From: Ruegeria pomeroyi
GTDB lineage: Bacteria; Pseudomonadota; Alphaproteobacteria; Rhodobacterales; Rhodobacteraceae
DNA length: 64,000 nucleotides
Assembly: GCF_021405525.1 (NCBI RefSeq)
Contig: NZ_JAGQAG010000001.1
Location: 1,550,001-1,614,000 of the forward strand
Direction: 5' to 3'
The notes below the pieces were generated by a model. The model searched no databases, was not told the DNA's origin, and worked only from the letters and a program-made list of their open reading frames with translations. The translations under genes and the position numbers were made by a program. Positions 9,942-18,422 of this stretch are shown one piece after another (position 1 is the stretch's first letter; every line of letters begins with the position of its first letter).

Positions 9942-11135
9942 ATGAGCCGATTGTTCCGAACTCTGCCACGCCCGATGATGGGCCTGTCCGCGCTGGCCAT
10001 GCTGGCCGCCTGCGAGGCGCCTTTGGACTATGATCTACGGGGACAAATCGGGGCTTTCAACACAACCGAGGCAGCGCAAACCGCCCGAACCACCGCGCGG
10101 CCGCAACCGGACCCGCGCGGGGTGATTTCCTATCCCAATTATCAGGTGGCTGTGGCTAAGCGCGGCGATACGGTGACGACGCTTTCAGACCGGGTCGGTT
10201 TGCCGGTCGGAGAGGTGGCTCGGTTCAACGGGCTGCAACCGGCCGACGGGTTGCGCGAGGGCGAGGTGCTGGCGCTTCCACGCCGTGTCGCAGAGCCGAC
10301 CGGGCAGGGTAGCAATGTGGATATCGCCAGCCTCGCCGGCAGTGCCATCGACCAGGCGCCAGAGACCACCCCCGTCGAAACCACGGCGCTGGAGCCGGCC
10401 AAACCGGTGGCCCAACCCGCGCCGAAACCGAAAGCGCCCGAGCCGGTGCGGCACAAGGTGGCGCGCGGCGAAACAGCATATACCATCTCGCGGCTCTATC
10501 AGGTGCCGGTCAAGGCGCTAGGTGAATGGAACGGACTCGGCCCCGATTTTGCGATCCGCGAGGGTCAATACTTGCTGATCCCGATCAAGGATCAGCCGGC
10601 TCCGAGTACTGCGGCCAAACCAGCTGCGACCGCTGCAACCACCACCGCCGCGGTCAGTGCCCCCGGAGTCGGTTCGCCGACGCCAACCCCGCCCAGTGCG
10701 ACCAAGCCGCTGCCCGAGGAAAAGGTGCCCGCCGCCAAACCACAAGAACCTGATGTATCGGTTGGTCAGCCCACCGCGAGTAACTCTGCGCGCCTCGCCT
10801 TCCCGGTAAAAGGCAAGATTGTGCGCCCGTATTCAAAGGGTAAGAATGACGGGATCGACATTGCTGGCGCTGCGGGCAGTCCGGTCAGCGCCGCCGAGGC
10901 GGGTACAGTGGCGGCGATCACCGCCGATGCCGACCAGGTGCCGATCGTGGTGATCCGCCATGCCGACAACCTGCTGACGGTCTATGCCAATGTGGACGGG
11001 ATCGAAATCAACAAGGGCGATACCGTCAAACGCGGGCAAAAGATCGCCCGCTTGCGCGACGGCGAGAACGCCTATGTGCATTTCGAGGTGCGCAAGGGCT
11101 TCGACAGTTTCGATCCAGAACCCTATCTGAAATGA
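9942..11135 (+). CDS. NlpD/EnvC-like lipoprotein: two LysM domains and degenerate M23 (LytM) domain
   Basis: This 397-residue lipoprotein has a lipobox ending LAAC at about residue 23. Two LysM peptidoglycan-binding domains follow (roughly 65-110 and 165-210), then an Ala/Pro/Thr-rich linker and a C-terminal M23 domain (about 280-395). In the M23 domain the usual zinc-binding HxGxD reads NDGID, and the GHL motif reads ANV. One HFEVR histidine remains. Loss of the first zinc ligand suggests it activates cell-wall amidases rather than cutting itself, as known for NlpD and EnvC. The ATG at 9942 gives a proper lipoprotein signal. Confidence 0.9.
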   Translation: MSRLFRTLPRPMMGLSALAMLAACEAPLDYDLRGQIGAFNTTEAAQTARTTARPQPDPRGVISYPNYQVAVAKRGDTVTTLSDRVGLPVGEVARFNGLQPADGLREGEVLALPRRVAEPTGQGSNVDIASLAGSAIDQAPETTPVETTALEPAKPVAQPAPKPKAPEPVRHKVARGETAYTISRLYQVPVKALGEWNGLGPDFAIREGQYLLIPIKDQPAPSTAAKPAATAATTTAAVSAPGVGSPTPTPPSATKPLPEEKVPAAKPQEPDVSVGQPTASNSARLAFPVKGKIVRPYSKGKNDGIDIAGAAGSPVSAAEAGTVAAITADADQVPIVVIRHADNLLTVYANVDGIEINKGDTVKRGQKIARLRDGENAYVHFEVRKGFDSFDPEPYLK

Positions 11136-11273
11136 CGGTTACGGGCCCTGCGGCCCGTGCCTCCGGCGGGAGTATTTTCGACCAGAAAGAAGCGGCAGGG
11201 AGTACCGCCCCTTCATTTCGCTGAAAATACTCCGGGGGAGTCCGCAGGACGGGGGCAGCGCCCCCTGCCGCGC
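11136..11273. repeat. Two converging composite terminator-like elements
   Basis: A plus-strand copy begins just after the NlpD-like stop: a CGGGCC-CTGC-GGCCCG hairpin, then CTCC-GGCG-GGAG followed by TATTTTCG and CCAGAAAGAAG. Facing it, a minus-strand copy starts at the WYL-regulator stop and runs back to about 11211. That copy matches the element at 5825-5886 almost perfectly, as its reverse complement. Each copy therefore lies in sense orientation downstream of its own gene, consistent with two back-to-back terminators for convergent transcripts. Confidence 0.65.
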
Positions 11274-11939
11274 TCAGGGCTGGTAGTCGGCTAGGGTCTT
11301 GCCCGGTTCGTCGCGGAAGAGTTCGGGCAGGGGGCTGAGCGTTTTGATCAGGTCGATGCGGAACACGCGGAAGCCCGCGCGCAGTTCACACCAGGCGGTG
11401 AGCGTCCAGACCCGGCCCCAATACTCCATGTGCAGCGGGCGAATGGTGCGTTCGGTCAGTTCCCCGTCGATCCGGCGATAGACGAGCCGCAGCTTCTGGC
11501 GCGCCTTGATCGCGGCGCGGATCGGCGCCATATGCGCCAGCCCGCGGGCGGCATCGGCAAAAGGGTAGACCGCGAATTTCCAGGCATCGGCCTCGGCCAC
11601 GGTCTGGGTGGGCAGCACCGCGTCGACCTTTTCCGCCAGGCGCTGGGCGGCGGCTTTCAGCTCGGGATCGGCGGCCTCGGCCACGATGGCCATGCCGAGG
11701 TTCAGCGCCTCGAGTTCCTCGGGCGTCAGGTTCAGCGGCGGCAAGGTGATCTGCTCGCGCACCATGTAACCCACGCCGCGCTCGCCCTCGACCGGAATGC
11801 CCGAGGCGACCAGCGTGTCCATGTCGCGATAGATGGTGCGGACAGAAACCTCGAGCCGCGCGGCGATGTCGCGCGCGCGGTGCAGCTTCCCGTCGCGCAG
11901 GATCTGGATGATGTCGAACAGGCGGTCGGTGCGGCGCAT
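11274..11939 (-). CDS. YafY-family transcriptional regulator (HTH + WYL domain)
   Basis: This 221-residue regulator has an N-terminal winged helix (MRRTDRLFDIIQILRDGKLH, with the recognition helix around SVRTIYRDMDTL). A WYL-type ligand-binding domain follows in the second half (RLVYRRIDGELTERTIRPLHMEYWGRVW). WYL proteins sense small ligands, including nucleotides. It sits 65 bases downstream of, and on the same strand as, the small ABM-like gene. YafY regulators often pair with such genes, so it may control its neighbour. No ligand can be named. Confidence 0.9.
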   Translation of the reverse strand: MRRTDRLFDIIQILRDGKLHRARDIAARLEVSVRTIYRDMDTLVASGIPVEGERGVGYMVREQITLPPLNLTPEELEALNLGMAIVAEAADPELKAAAQRLAEKVDAVLPTQTVAEADAWKFAVYPFADAARGLAHMAPIRAAIKARQKLRLVYRRIDGELTERTIRPLHMEYWGRVWTLTAWCELRAGFRVFRIDLIKTLSPLPELFRDEPGKTLADYQP

Positions 11940-12004
11940 GGCCTACCCTTCGCGCGGGCCGGGGGCGCTGGTCAAGGCGCAAACGAGCGCCCTGACCCAG
12001 GCGT

Positions 12005-12304
12005 CTACATCTGCCAGAGCACGGTTTCATGCCGCATGGAAACGCTCTCGGGCGCGATTGCACCCATCAGCGCTGCGGCGCAATCGGCGCTTTCAAACGC
12101 CTTTGCCGCGGCTGTGGCAGCCGCTGCGTCGGACCAGACGACATAGTCGGTCCAGCGGCCATCGGCGCCCAGGCTGAGCCTGCGATGCTGAAAGCCGGGC
12201 AGCCCGCGCACGAAGCGTTCGGTCTCCTGGCTCAGGGTGACGAATTCGGCCTCGGTCACGCCGGGCAGCAGTGCGAAGGTGACGATTTCCGCGGTTTGTT
12301 TCAT
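12005..12304 (-). CDS. Small dimeric alpha/beta-barrel (ABM-like) protein
   Basis: The 99-residue protein has the size and pattern of antibiotic-biosynthesis-monooxygenase-like ferredoxin-fold domains. It has an N-terminal strand (EIVTFALLPGV), a helix with FVTLSQETERFVRGLPGF, and then LSLGADGRWTDYVVWSD and AFESADCAAALMGAI. Members of this fold range from quinol monooxygenases to heme-degrading enzymes, and no catalytic residue identifies its role here. It is followed by the YafY regulator, suggesting a two-gene regulated unit. It diverges from tatA. Confidence 0.75.
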   Translation of the reverse strand: MKQTAEIVTFALLPGVTEAEFVTLSQETERFVRGLPGFQHRRLSLGADGRWTDYVVWSDAAAATAAAKAFESADCAAALMGAIAPESVSMRHETVLWQM

Positions 12305-12529
12305 GGTCTGCTTACCTTGTGTCCATGTTGCGATGGGCTGGATCTAGTCCCCTGCAACTGACATAAACCTGTCAGTTGATTGTGGCCGCCCCGGCGTTTT
12401 GTCGTTTTTTCGGGTTTTGCGTGGCTTGCCGGACCCTGTCCCGCTTTGCCGCGACAGATCAGAAGAGTAGACCGGGGCAGAGACATTTGCGCGGGCCGGC
12501 AGGCCCCAACGAGATCAAGGAGAGATCAC

Positions 12530-12745
12530 ATGCTCAACAATATCGGTCTTCCCGGCCTTCTGCTTATCGCCGTTGTGGTGCTGGTCCTGTTCGGACGCGG
12601 CAAAATCAGCTCGCTCATGGGCGAGGTCGGCAAGGGCATTACTGCCTTCAAGAAGGGTGTGAACGATGGCACCAAGGAGCTGGAGGACGACGCGGCCCAG
12701 GTGGCGAAGGACGTCACCCCCGAGGCCGACAAGGACAAGGCATAA
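12530..12745 (+). CDS. tatA: Twin-arginine translocase subunit TatA
   Basis: This 71-residue protein has a short N-terminal membrane helix (about residues 5-20, [16 protein letters not shown]), the FGRGK hinge, an amphipathic helix, and an acidic tail. These are the standard features of the pore-forming component that exports folded Tat substrates. The sequence AAGGAGAG precedes the ATG at 12530; a longer frame upstream is not used. tatB follows after six bases. Confidence 0.96.
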   Translation: MLNNIGLPGLLLIAVVVLVLFGRGKISSLMGEVGKGITAFKKGVNDGTKELEDDAAQVAKDVTPEADKDKA

Positions 12746-12751
12746 CCGCGC

Positions 12752-13210
12752 ATGTTCGATCTGGGCTGGAGCGAGCTTCTGGTGATCGGCGTCGTGGCGC
12801 TGATCGTCGTGGGGCCAAAGGACCTGCCGGTATTGTTCCGCAATATCGGGCGCTGGGTTGGCAAGGCCCGCGGGCTGGCACGTGAATTCAGCCGGGCCAT
12901 GAACGACGCCGCCGACGAGGCGGGGGTCAAGGATATCTCCAAGGGGCTGAAAGCGGCGACCAACCCGGTCAGCACCGCGATGGACGGGGTGCGCAAGGCG
13001 GCCACCGATTTCAAGACCGATCTGGACCCCACCAAATACGACCCTGACAGCGAAACCGGCAAGCTGGCGACCGAGCGGGCCGAGCAGGCAAAGAAGATAC
13101 AGGCCGCCACCGCGCGCGTCGCTGCCGAGCGGCGTCTGCGCGAGGCCACGGCCGAGCTTGAAAAGGCGCAAGAGGCCGAGGCGGCGTTGAAACCCGGAAC
13201 CGAGACATGA
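12752..13210 (+). CDS. tatB: Twin-arginine translocase subunit TatB
   Basis: This 152-residue protein begins [26 protein letters not shown], the characteristic TatB membrane helix and hinge with Glu at position 8. A long charged helical tail rich in Ala, Lys and Glu follows. TatB forms the signal-peptide receptor with TatC. Its stop overlaps the tatC start by four bases, so translation is coupled. Confidence 0.96.
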   Translation: MFDLGWSELLVIGVVALIVVGPKDLPVLFRNIGRWVGKARGLAREFSRAMNDAADEAGVKDISKGLKAATNPVSTAMDGVRKAATDFKTDLDPTKYDPDSETGKLATERAEQAKKIQAATARVAAERRLREATAELEKAQEAEAALKPGTET

Positions 13211-14151
13211 GCAAGACAGACGAGATCGACGATACCTCTGCGCCGCTGATCGAGCATCTGGCCGAGTTGCGCACCCGGCTGATCCGGGCGGTTCTGGCCT
13301 TTATCGTGGGGATCGTGCTGGCCTTTACGGTGGCCGAGCCGATATTGCAGTTCCTCTTGGCGCCGATCGAGGCAACGCTGCGCGACCTGGGTGATCCGTC
13401 GCCCACGCTGCAATATACCTCGCCGCAGGAATATCTGTTCACGCTGTTCCGCATTTCGATGGTGTTCGGCTTTGCACTGTCCTTTCCCGTGATCGGCTAT
13501 CAGCTGTGGCGCTTTGTGGCGCCGGGGCTGTACCGGTCTGAAAAGGGCGCGTTCCTGCCGTTTCTGATCGCCTCGCCCTTCATGTTCCTGCTGGGGGCGT
13601 CGTTCGCGCAATTCGTGGTGACGCCGCTGGCGATGCAGTTCTTTCTGGGCTTTGCCGATGTCAGTTCGATCTTTGCCAACCTGCTGACGGGGGGCGGCGG
13701 CACGGTGCCCTCGGATGTGGCGGTGGTTCCCGAAACCTCGGAAGGGGTCAAGATCACCTTCTTTGGCAAGGTCAACGAATCCCTTGATATCACGCTGAAA
13801 TTCATCATGGCCTTCGGTCTCTGCTTTCAGCTGCCCGTTCTGTTGACGCTGATGGGCAAGGCCGGACTGGTCAGCGCCGAGGGGCTGGGCAGCGTGCGCA
13901 AATACGCGATGGTTGCGATCCTGACTCTGGCCGCGTTGGTGACCCCGCCCGATGTGGTGACGCAGATCATTCTATTCACCGTGGTCTATGGGCTTTACGA
14001 AATCTCGATCTTCCTAGTGGCTCGCGTCGAGAAGAAGCGCGAGGCGCAGCTGCGGGCCGATGGCTATTTCGATGACGACGAGGAAGAGTTCGACGACCCG
14101 CTGATGGCCGAATTCGACGAAGAGGAAGCCGCGCAAGAGCGCAAGGAATAA
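13207..14151 (+). CDS. tatC: Twin-arginine translocase subunit TatC
   Basis: This 314-residue polytopic protein opens with the TatC signature ([16 protein letters not shown]), which contacts the twin-arginine signal. About six membrane segments follow, along with [16 protein letters not shown] and a C-terminal PPDVVTQ segment. The C-terminus is a strongly acidic cytoplasmic tail ([20 protein letters not shown]), longer than in enteric TatC. An intrinsic terminator 25 bases after the stop closes the tatABC operon. Confidence 0.97.
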   Translation: MSKTDEIDDTSAPLIEHLAELRTRLIRAVLAFIVGIVLAFTVAEPILQFLLAPIEATLRDLGDPSPTLQYTSPQEYLFTLFRISMVFGFALSFPVIGYQLWRFVAPGLYRSEKGAFLPFLIASPFMFLLGASFAQFVVTPLAMQFFLGFADVSSIFANLLTGGGGTVPSDVAVVPETSEGVKITFFGKVNESLDITLKFIMAFGLCFQLPVLLTLMGKAGLVSAEGLGSVRKYAMVAILTLAALVTPPDVVTQIILFTVVYGLYEISIFLVARVEKKREAQLRADGYFDDDEEEFDDPLMAEFDEEEAAQERKE

Positions 14152-14175
14152 CTCCGCAGGTCAGGTTTCAACTGG

Positions 14176-14201
14176 CGCCCGGGCATCTGCCCGGGCGTTT
14201 T
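14176..14201 (+). terminator. Intrinsic terminator of tatABC
   Basis: An eight-base-pair GC stem (CGCCCGGG/CCCGGGCG) with a six-base loop is followed by TTTT. It lies 25 bases downstream of the tatC stop. Confidence 0.85.
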
Positions 14202-14266
14202 CGACGTGCCATCTTGCCGCCCGTGCAGGAACATGGTTTCTGTCCCGGACGCAAATGGAGGCGACG

Positions 14267-15109
14267 ATGACAGAAGACGCGCTGAACCGTATCGCCGACG
14301 CTTTGGAGCGCATGGCGCCCGCGCCTTTGCGCGCGCCCGATTTCAGCAGCGCGCCAGCCTTTGTTTGGCACGTTTCCCCCGACCGGCTGGAACCGGTGGC
14401 CCAAGTCAATCGGGTCGATCTCGACCTGTTGGTGGGTATCAACCGCTCGCGTGATACGCTGCTCGACAACACCCGTCGGTTTGCCTCTGGCCACGGCGCC
14501 AACAACGCCCTGCTCTGGGGTGCCCGTGGCATGGGAAAATCCAGTCTGGTCAAGGCAGTGCATGGCGCACTTCAGGCTGAGTTTCAGGAACTGAAACTGG
14601 TGGAACTGCAGCGCGAGGACCTGCCCTCGGTTGCGCGCCTGCTCAACCACCTGCGTGTAGCGCCGCAGCGCTTCATCCTGTTCTGCGACGATCTCAGCTT
14701 CAGCCATGATGACCAGCATTACAAATCGCTCAAGGCGGTGCTGGATGGCGGCATCGAGGGTCGACCCGAAAACGTGGTCTTCTATGCCACCTCGAACCGG
14801 CGCCACCTGATGCCGCGCGACATGATCGAGAACGAGCGTTCCAACGCCATCAATCCCTCCGAGGCGGTCGAGGAAAAGGTCTCGCTCAGCGATCGCTTCG
14901 GTCTCTGGCTGGGGTTCCATCCCTGCGATCAGGATGAATACCTGGCGATGATCGACCGATACTGCGCCGCCTATGGGGTAAAGGTCGCCCCCGATACCCT
15001 GCGCGCCGAGGCGATCGAATGGCAGGCGACCCGCGGCGCCCGCTCGGGCCGGGTGGCGTGGCAGTTCTTCACCGATCTGGCGGGCCGTCAGGGCATCGCG
15101 CTGCGCTGA
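14267..15109 (+). CDS. DUF815 family AAA+ ATP-binding protein
   Basis: This 280-residue P-loop ATPase has Walker A WGARGMGKSSLVKA near residue 85 and a Walker B-like RFILFCDDLSF. A sensor region YATSNRRHLMPRDM follows, then EKVSLSDRFGLWLGFHPCDQDEYL. These are the conserved blocks of the DUF815 family, whose cellular role is not established. The ATG at 14267 is preferred over 14255 because GGAGG lies five bases upstream of it. It is separated from tatC by a terminator, so it is probably transcribed alone. Confidence 0.9.
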   Translation: MTEDALNRIADALERMAPAPLRAPDFSSAPAFVWHVSPDRLEPVAQVNRVDLDLLVGINRSRDTLLDNTRRFASGHGANNALLWGARGMGKSSLVKAVHGALQAEFQELKLVELQREDLPSVARLLNHLRVAPQRFILFCDDLSFSHDDQHYKSLKAVLDGGIEGRPENVVFYATSNRRHLMPRDMIENERSNAINPSEAVEEKVSLSDRFGLWLGFHPCDQDEYLAMIDRYCAAYGVKVAPDTLRAEAIEWQATRGARSGRVAWQFFTDLAGRQGIALR

Positions 15110-15115
15110 TCCCTT

Positions 15116-15163
15116 TCATTCCGCCGCAAATACTCCCGCCGGAGGCGGACCCGTCCGCGCGGC
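15116..15163 (-). terminator. Composite GGAGTATTT element, sense to the SDR gene
   Basis: Read on the minus strand from the SDR stop, a GCGGAC/GTCCGC stem is followed by CTCC-GGCG-GGAG and TATTTG, then an AATGAAAG end. This matches the architecture of the elements at 5825 and 11136. It lies tail to tail between the DUF815 gene and the SDR gene. Confidence 0.55.
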
Positions 15164-15808
15164 TCAGAGCAACGCCACGATCCGCGTTGCCTCGTCCGCA
15201 CACGGGGTCAGCGCCGCGCGGTCCTCGCCCGGATGGAACCGGGCGCGCAGCGCGGTCGCCATCGGCGCCGGTTCCACGATGGTGACGCGCGGACCAGTGC
15301 GTTCGGTCTCTGCCGCCCAGCTTCGGGCCAGCGACATCTGCGCCGCCTTGCTGGCGCCATAAGCGCCATAGAACTTGGCACCGGCCTTGGGGTCGTCAAA
15401 GAACACCACCTGTCCGGCCTCGCCCAGCAGCGGTGCCACATAGGGGATCAGGACCGAGGTCGCGGTGGCGTTCACCGCAATGGATTTGGTCCAGTCCTTG
15501 GGGTCGACGAAGACTGTCGGGCTCAGGGGCGCTGCGTGAATCGCGGTGTGCAGCCACAGGTCGAGCCGCCCCCAACGGTCGTGGATGCCACGGCAGAGCG
15601 TTGCCATGGCGGCCGGATCGGTGATGTCCATCGGCGCCAGCGTGGCGCTGCCACCGCGCGCCTTGATCCGGTCATCGAGTTCCTCCAGCGCGCCCGACGT
15701 ACGGGCGACGGCGATGATGTGATGGGTGGGCGCCAGCGCTTCGGCCAAGGCCGCGCCCAGGCCGCGCGAGGCACCGGTGATCAGGGCCAGTTTGGTCTCT
15801 TGTGTCAT
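15164..15808 (-). CDS. Short-chain dehydrogenase/reductase
   Basis: This 214-residue classical-type SDR has a TGASRGLG cofactor loop at residues 12-19, an ITDPAAM segment, and catalytic YGASK near residue 150 preceded by VVFFDDP. The canonical NAG motif reads HTAIHAAPL here, and the protein is shorter than most SDRs because the C-terminal region is trimmed. The substrate is unknown. It lies 42 bases downstream of the small PilP/GspC-like gene on the same strand. Confidence 0.85.
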   Translation of the reverse strand: MTQETKLALITGASRGLGAALAEALAPTHHIIAVARTSGALEELDDRIKARGGSATLAPMDITDPAAMATLCRGIHDRWGRLDLWLHTAIHAAPLSPTVFVDPKDWTKSIAVNATATSVLIPYVAPLLGEAGQVVFFDDPKAGAKFYGAYGASKAAQMSLARSWAAETERTGPRVTIVEPAPMATALRARFHPGEDRAALTPCADEATRIVALL

Positions 15809-15850
15809 GGCTGCGGTTTGACGGTGGCAGGCGGTCGCGTCAAGGGGGGA

Positions 15851-16099
15851 TCAGCCTCCGGCGATATCGACCCGCCGGGTCCGGCCGCCATGCCGCAACA
15901 CCACACCCTCGGCGTCGATGCCAAGCACCTCACCCGCGCGTGTGCGGTCACCGGGAGAGACTTCCTCGACCTTGCCACCCGGCAGCCGCACCAGAGCGCG
16001 CAGATCACCCGAGGGGCCGAACACGCCCAGCACGGTCAGGGTGTTCGCACGGATTTTCGCCGCCTGGGTGGCGGCCTCTTCGACGATTCCATTTGCCAT
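15851..16099 (-). CDS. Small protein resembling PilP/GspC homology region
   Basis: The 82-residue protein has the pattern LTVLGVFGPSGDLRALVRL, GKVEEVSPGD, then GIDAEGVVLRHGGRTRRVDI. This resembles the small beta fold of type IV pilus PilP and type II secretion GspC HR domains. No signal peptide, membrane segment or secretion genes are nearby, so the similarity may only reflect fold. It lies downstream of purF on the same strand and upstream of the SDR. Function unknown. Confidence 0.65.
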   Translation of the reverse strand: MANGIVEEAATQAAKIRANTLTVLGVFGPSGDLRALVRLPGGKVEEVSPGDRTRAGEVLGIDAEGVVLRHGGRTRRVDIAGG

Positions 16100-16200
16100 G
16101 ATCTGTTCTGCCCGTTTGTTCGACAGCGCGCTCTATCAGGAGAGCGCCCTGGGCGAAAGCCGCCAGTCCACGGCCCGGCAGTATCCCGCCGGTGCGGTGG

Positions 16201-16227
16201 CCAAGAAAATTCGCCGAATTTTCTTGG
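16201..16227. repeat. Perfect 13-bp-arm palindrome CCAAGAAAATTCG (copy 1)
   Basis: The arms CCAAGAAAATTCG and CGAATTTTCTTGG are separated by one base. The site lies 15 bases downstream of the purF stop. An identical pair of arms occurs at 54104-54130 after dctD. Confidence 0.85.
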
Positions 16228-16242
16228 GCCGTTGCGCCCGGC

Positions 16243-17727
16243 CTATTCGGCGGCTTTCAGCGAAAAGCCCTTTTCGATCATGTCCGAGGGCCGCACCGGG
16301 TATTCGCCCGAGAAACAGGCGTCGCAATATTGCGGACAGGCGCTGTCACGGCCATTTGTCTCGCCCACGGCGCGATAAAGCCCGTTGAGCGAAATGAATT
16401 TCAGGCTGTCCACCCCCAGATGGGTGCGCATCTCGTCCTCGGTCATGGTGGCGGCCAGCAGTTTCTCGCGCTCGGGCGTGTCGACGCCATAGAAACAGGG
16501 CCAGGCGGTGGGCGGGCTGGCGATGCGGAAATGCACCTCCTTGGCACCGGCATCCAGGATCATGTCCTTGATCTTGCGGCTGGTGGTGCCGCGCACCACC
16601 GAATCGTCGACCAGGATCACCCGCTTGCCGCGGATCAGAGCGCGGTTCACGTTCAGCTTCAGCCGCACGCCCATGTTGCGGATCTGCTCGGTGGGCTCGA
16701 TGAAGGTGCGGCCCATATACTGGTTGCGGATGATCCCCATCGCATAGGGAATGCCGCTTTCCAGCGAGAAGCCGATCGCCGCCGGGGTGCCGCTGTCGGG
16801 CACCGGGCAGACCAGATCGGCTTCGACCGGGCTTTCCTTGGCCAGTTCGCGGCCGATCGCCTCGCGCGTCTCATAAACGCTGCGCCCGCCCAGGATCGAA
16901 TCGGGGCGCGAGAAATAGACATGTTCGAAGATGCAGAACTTGGACGGCTGCGGGCGGAAGGGGAAATGGCTTTCGACGCCGCCGTCGGTGATCACCACCA
17001 TCTCGCCCGGTTCGATCTCGCGGATGAACTCGGCACCGATGATGTCCAGCGCGCAGGTCTCGGAACTGAGACACCAGCCGTCGCCGATCCGGCCCAGCAC
17101 CAGCGGCCGCACGCCCAGCGGGTCACGGACGCCGATGAGCTTGGTCCGGGTCATCGCCACCACCGAAAACGCGCCCTCGACCCGGCGCAGCGCATCCTCC
17201 ATCCGCTCGGGGATATTGCGCTGCAACGAGCGGGCCATCAGGTGGATGATGCATTCGCTGTCCGACGAGGACTGAAAGATCGAGCCACGCTCGATTAGCT
17301 CGCGCCGCAGCGCATTGGCATTGGTGATGTTGCCGTTATGGGCAATCGCCGCGCCGCCCATGGCAAACTCGCCGAAAAAGGGCTGCACGTCGCGGATCTG
17401 GGTCTGACCTTTGGAGCCGGCGGTGGAGTAGCGCACATGGCCGATGCCGAGCGGGCCGGGCAGGGTCTCCATCACCGATTGCGAGGTGAAGTTGTCGCGG
17501 ACATAGCCAAAGCGGCGGGCCGAGTTGAACCCCTGTTCCGGGTCATGGGTGACGATACCGCCCGCCTCTTGCCCCCGGTGTTGCAGCGCATGCAGGCCGA
17601 GCGCCACGAAACTGGCGGCGTCCTGAACGCCGATCACCCCGAATATTCCGCATTCCTCGCGCAGCTTGTCGTCGTCAAAGGGGTGGGCAATGGGAAAGCG
17701 CGGGGCGGGCATCTGCGGGCTTTGCAC
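16243..17727 (-). CDS. purF: Amidophosphoribosyltransferase
   Basis: This 494-residue enzyme makes phosphoribosylamine from PRPP and glutamine, the first step of purine synthesis. The glutaminase nucleophile is Cys26 in REECGIFG, preceded by a 25-residue propeptide that is removed in this family. The PRPP loop VILVDDSVVRGTTS lies near residue 370, and CPQYCDACFSGEYP lies near the C-terminus. GTG at 17727 is chosen because GGAG sits eight bases upstream; the ATG at 17712 lacks a ribosome-binding site. A 12-bp dyad lies 56 bases upstream. Confidence 0.96.
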   Translation of the reverse strand: MQSPQMPAPRFPIAHPFDDDKLREECGIFGVIGVQDAASFVALGLHALQHRGQEAGGIVTHDPEQGFNSARRFGYVRDNFTSQSVMETLPGPLGIGHVRYSTAGSKGQTQIRDVQPFFGEFAMGGAAIAHNGNITNANALRRELIERGSIFQSSSDSECIIHLMARSLQRNIPERMEDALRRVEGAFSVVAMTRTKLIGVRDPLGVRPLVLGRIGDGWCLSSETCALDIIGAEFIREIEPGEMVVITDGGVESHFPFRPQPSKFCIFEHVYFSRPDSILGGRSVYETREAIGRELAKESPVEADLVCPVPDSGTPAAIGFSLESGIPYAMGIIRNQYMGRTFIEPTEQIRNMGVRLKLNVNRALIRGKRVILVDDSVVRGTTSRKIKDMILDAGAKEVHFRIASPPTAWPCFYGVDTPEREKLLAATMTEDEMRTHLGVDSLKFISLNGLYRAVGETNGRDSACPQYCDACFSGEYPVRPSDMIEKGFSLKAAE

Positions 17728-17782
17728 GGGGGCAGCTCCGATTCCGTTTCAGGTCACGCCCACATACTGCCTCTGGCCCCGG

Positions 17783-17817
17783 CTGTCACGAAAGGATCAT
17801 AAATTCTTTCGTGACAG
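17783..17817. promoter_or_regulatory. 12-bp inverted repeat upstream of purF, possible operator
   Basis: The perfect arms CTGTCACGAAAG and CTTTCGTGACAG flank an 11-base centre. On the minus strand the centre contains TATGAT, a good -10 match. No convincing -35 lies at 16-18 bases. The site is 56 bases before the purF GTG start and 33 bases after the Hint-gene stop, and lacks the T-run of a terminator. It could be a purine-regulator site or a stable hairpin in the leader. Confidence 0.5.
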
Positions 17818-17849
17818 GCCGCGGCAAAACGGGTGCTTGCCCTTTCTGA

Positions 17850-18422
17850 TCACGCCGCCAGGTCGGGGGCCAGATTGCCACCGCTGCGCAGCATCAGCAG
17901 GGCGCGGGTCTGACCATAGTCGAGGCGATGGAAATGGCGGGCGGGGGTCTCGCCGGGCATCAGGATGCGGGCCCCGGTCTGGGCCCAGACAACCTCTTCC
18001 TCGGCAAAGCGCAGGGCATGGGTGGGCAGCGGCGCGGCGGGTCGCTTGTGAATGCCCGCGAACCCGGCCAGCGCAGCCACCGGGGCCAGCACGGTGGGCA
18101 GGCCGAACAGGCGGCGGCAGTCGGGACCGTTCAGGGCCAGGAAATGCCCCTCGGGCAACAGCAGGTCCGAGCAGGTGCCCAGCGTGCCGCCGGGAATACA
18201 CCAGAGCGGCACGGGCGCGGCAGTCACCGCATGGGCAGCGGTGACCTTGCAGAACCCGCCGTCGATAGTGGCCACCCGGTCACCGGCGCGAATGTCCTCG
18301 ATTGCGGACCAGCCGGTTTCGGTTTCCAGCAGGGTTCCGGCAGGCAGGCCGGGAACCGCGGGCGTCAGGGCAGGGGTTACGGCGGCAAAGCGGGCAAAGG
18401 CAGTATCATGAGAGAGCAGCAT
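17850..18422 (-). CDS. Stand-alone Hint-domain protein (short form)
   Basis: The 190-residue protein contains GTLLETETGWSAIEDIRAGDRVATIDGG, the Hint start block, then WCIPGGTLG, LLPEGHFLAL (the DHxL-like segment), and a C-terminal HFHRLDYGQTRALL. The position normally holding the nucleophilic Cys is Gly (PGLPAGT), so self-cleavage seems unlikely. The ATG at 18422 has AGGAGG upstream. It stands between cvpA (with a terminator) and purF. No partner is evident and the role is unknown. Confidence 0.8.
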   Translation of the reverse strand: MLLSHDTAFARFAAVTPALTPAVPGLPAGTLLETETGWSAIEDIRAGDRVATIDGGFCKVTAAHAVTAAPVPLWCIPGGTLGTCSDLLLPEGHFLALNGPDCRRLFGLPTVLAPVAALAGFAGIHKRPAAPLPTHALRFAEEEVVWAQTGARILMPGETPARHFHRLDYGQTRALLMLRSGGNLAPDLAA

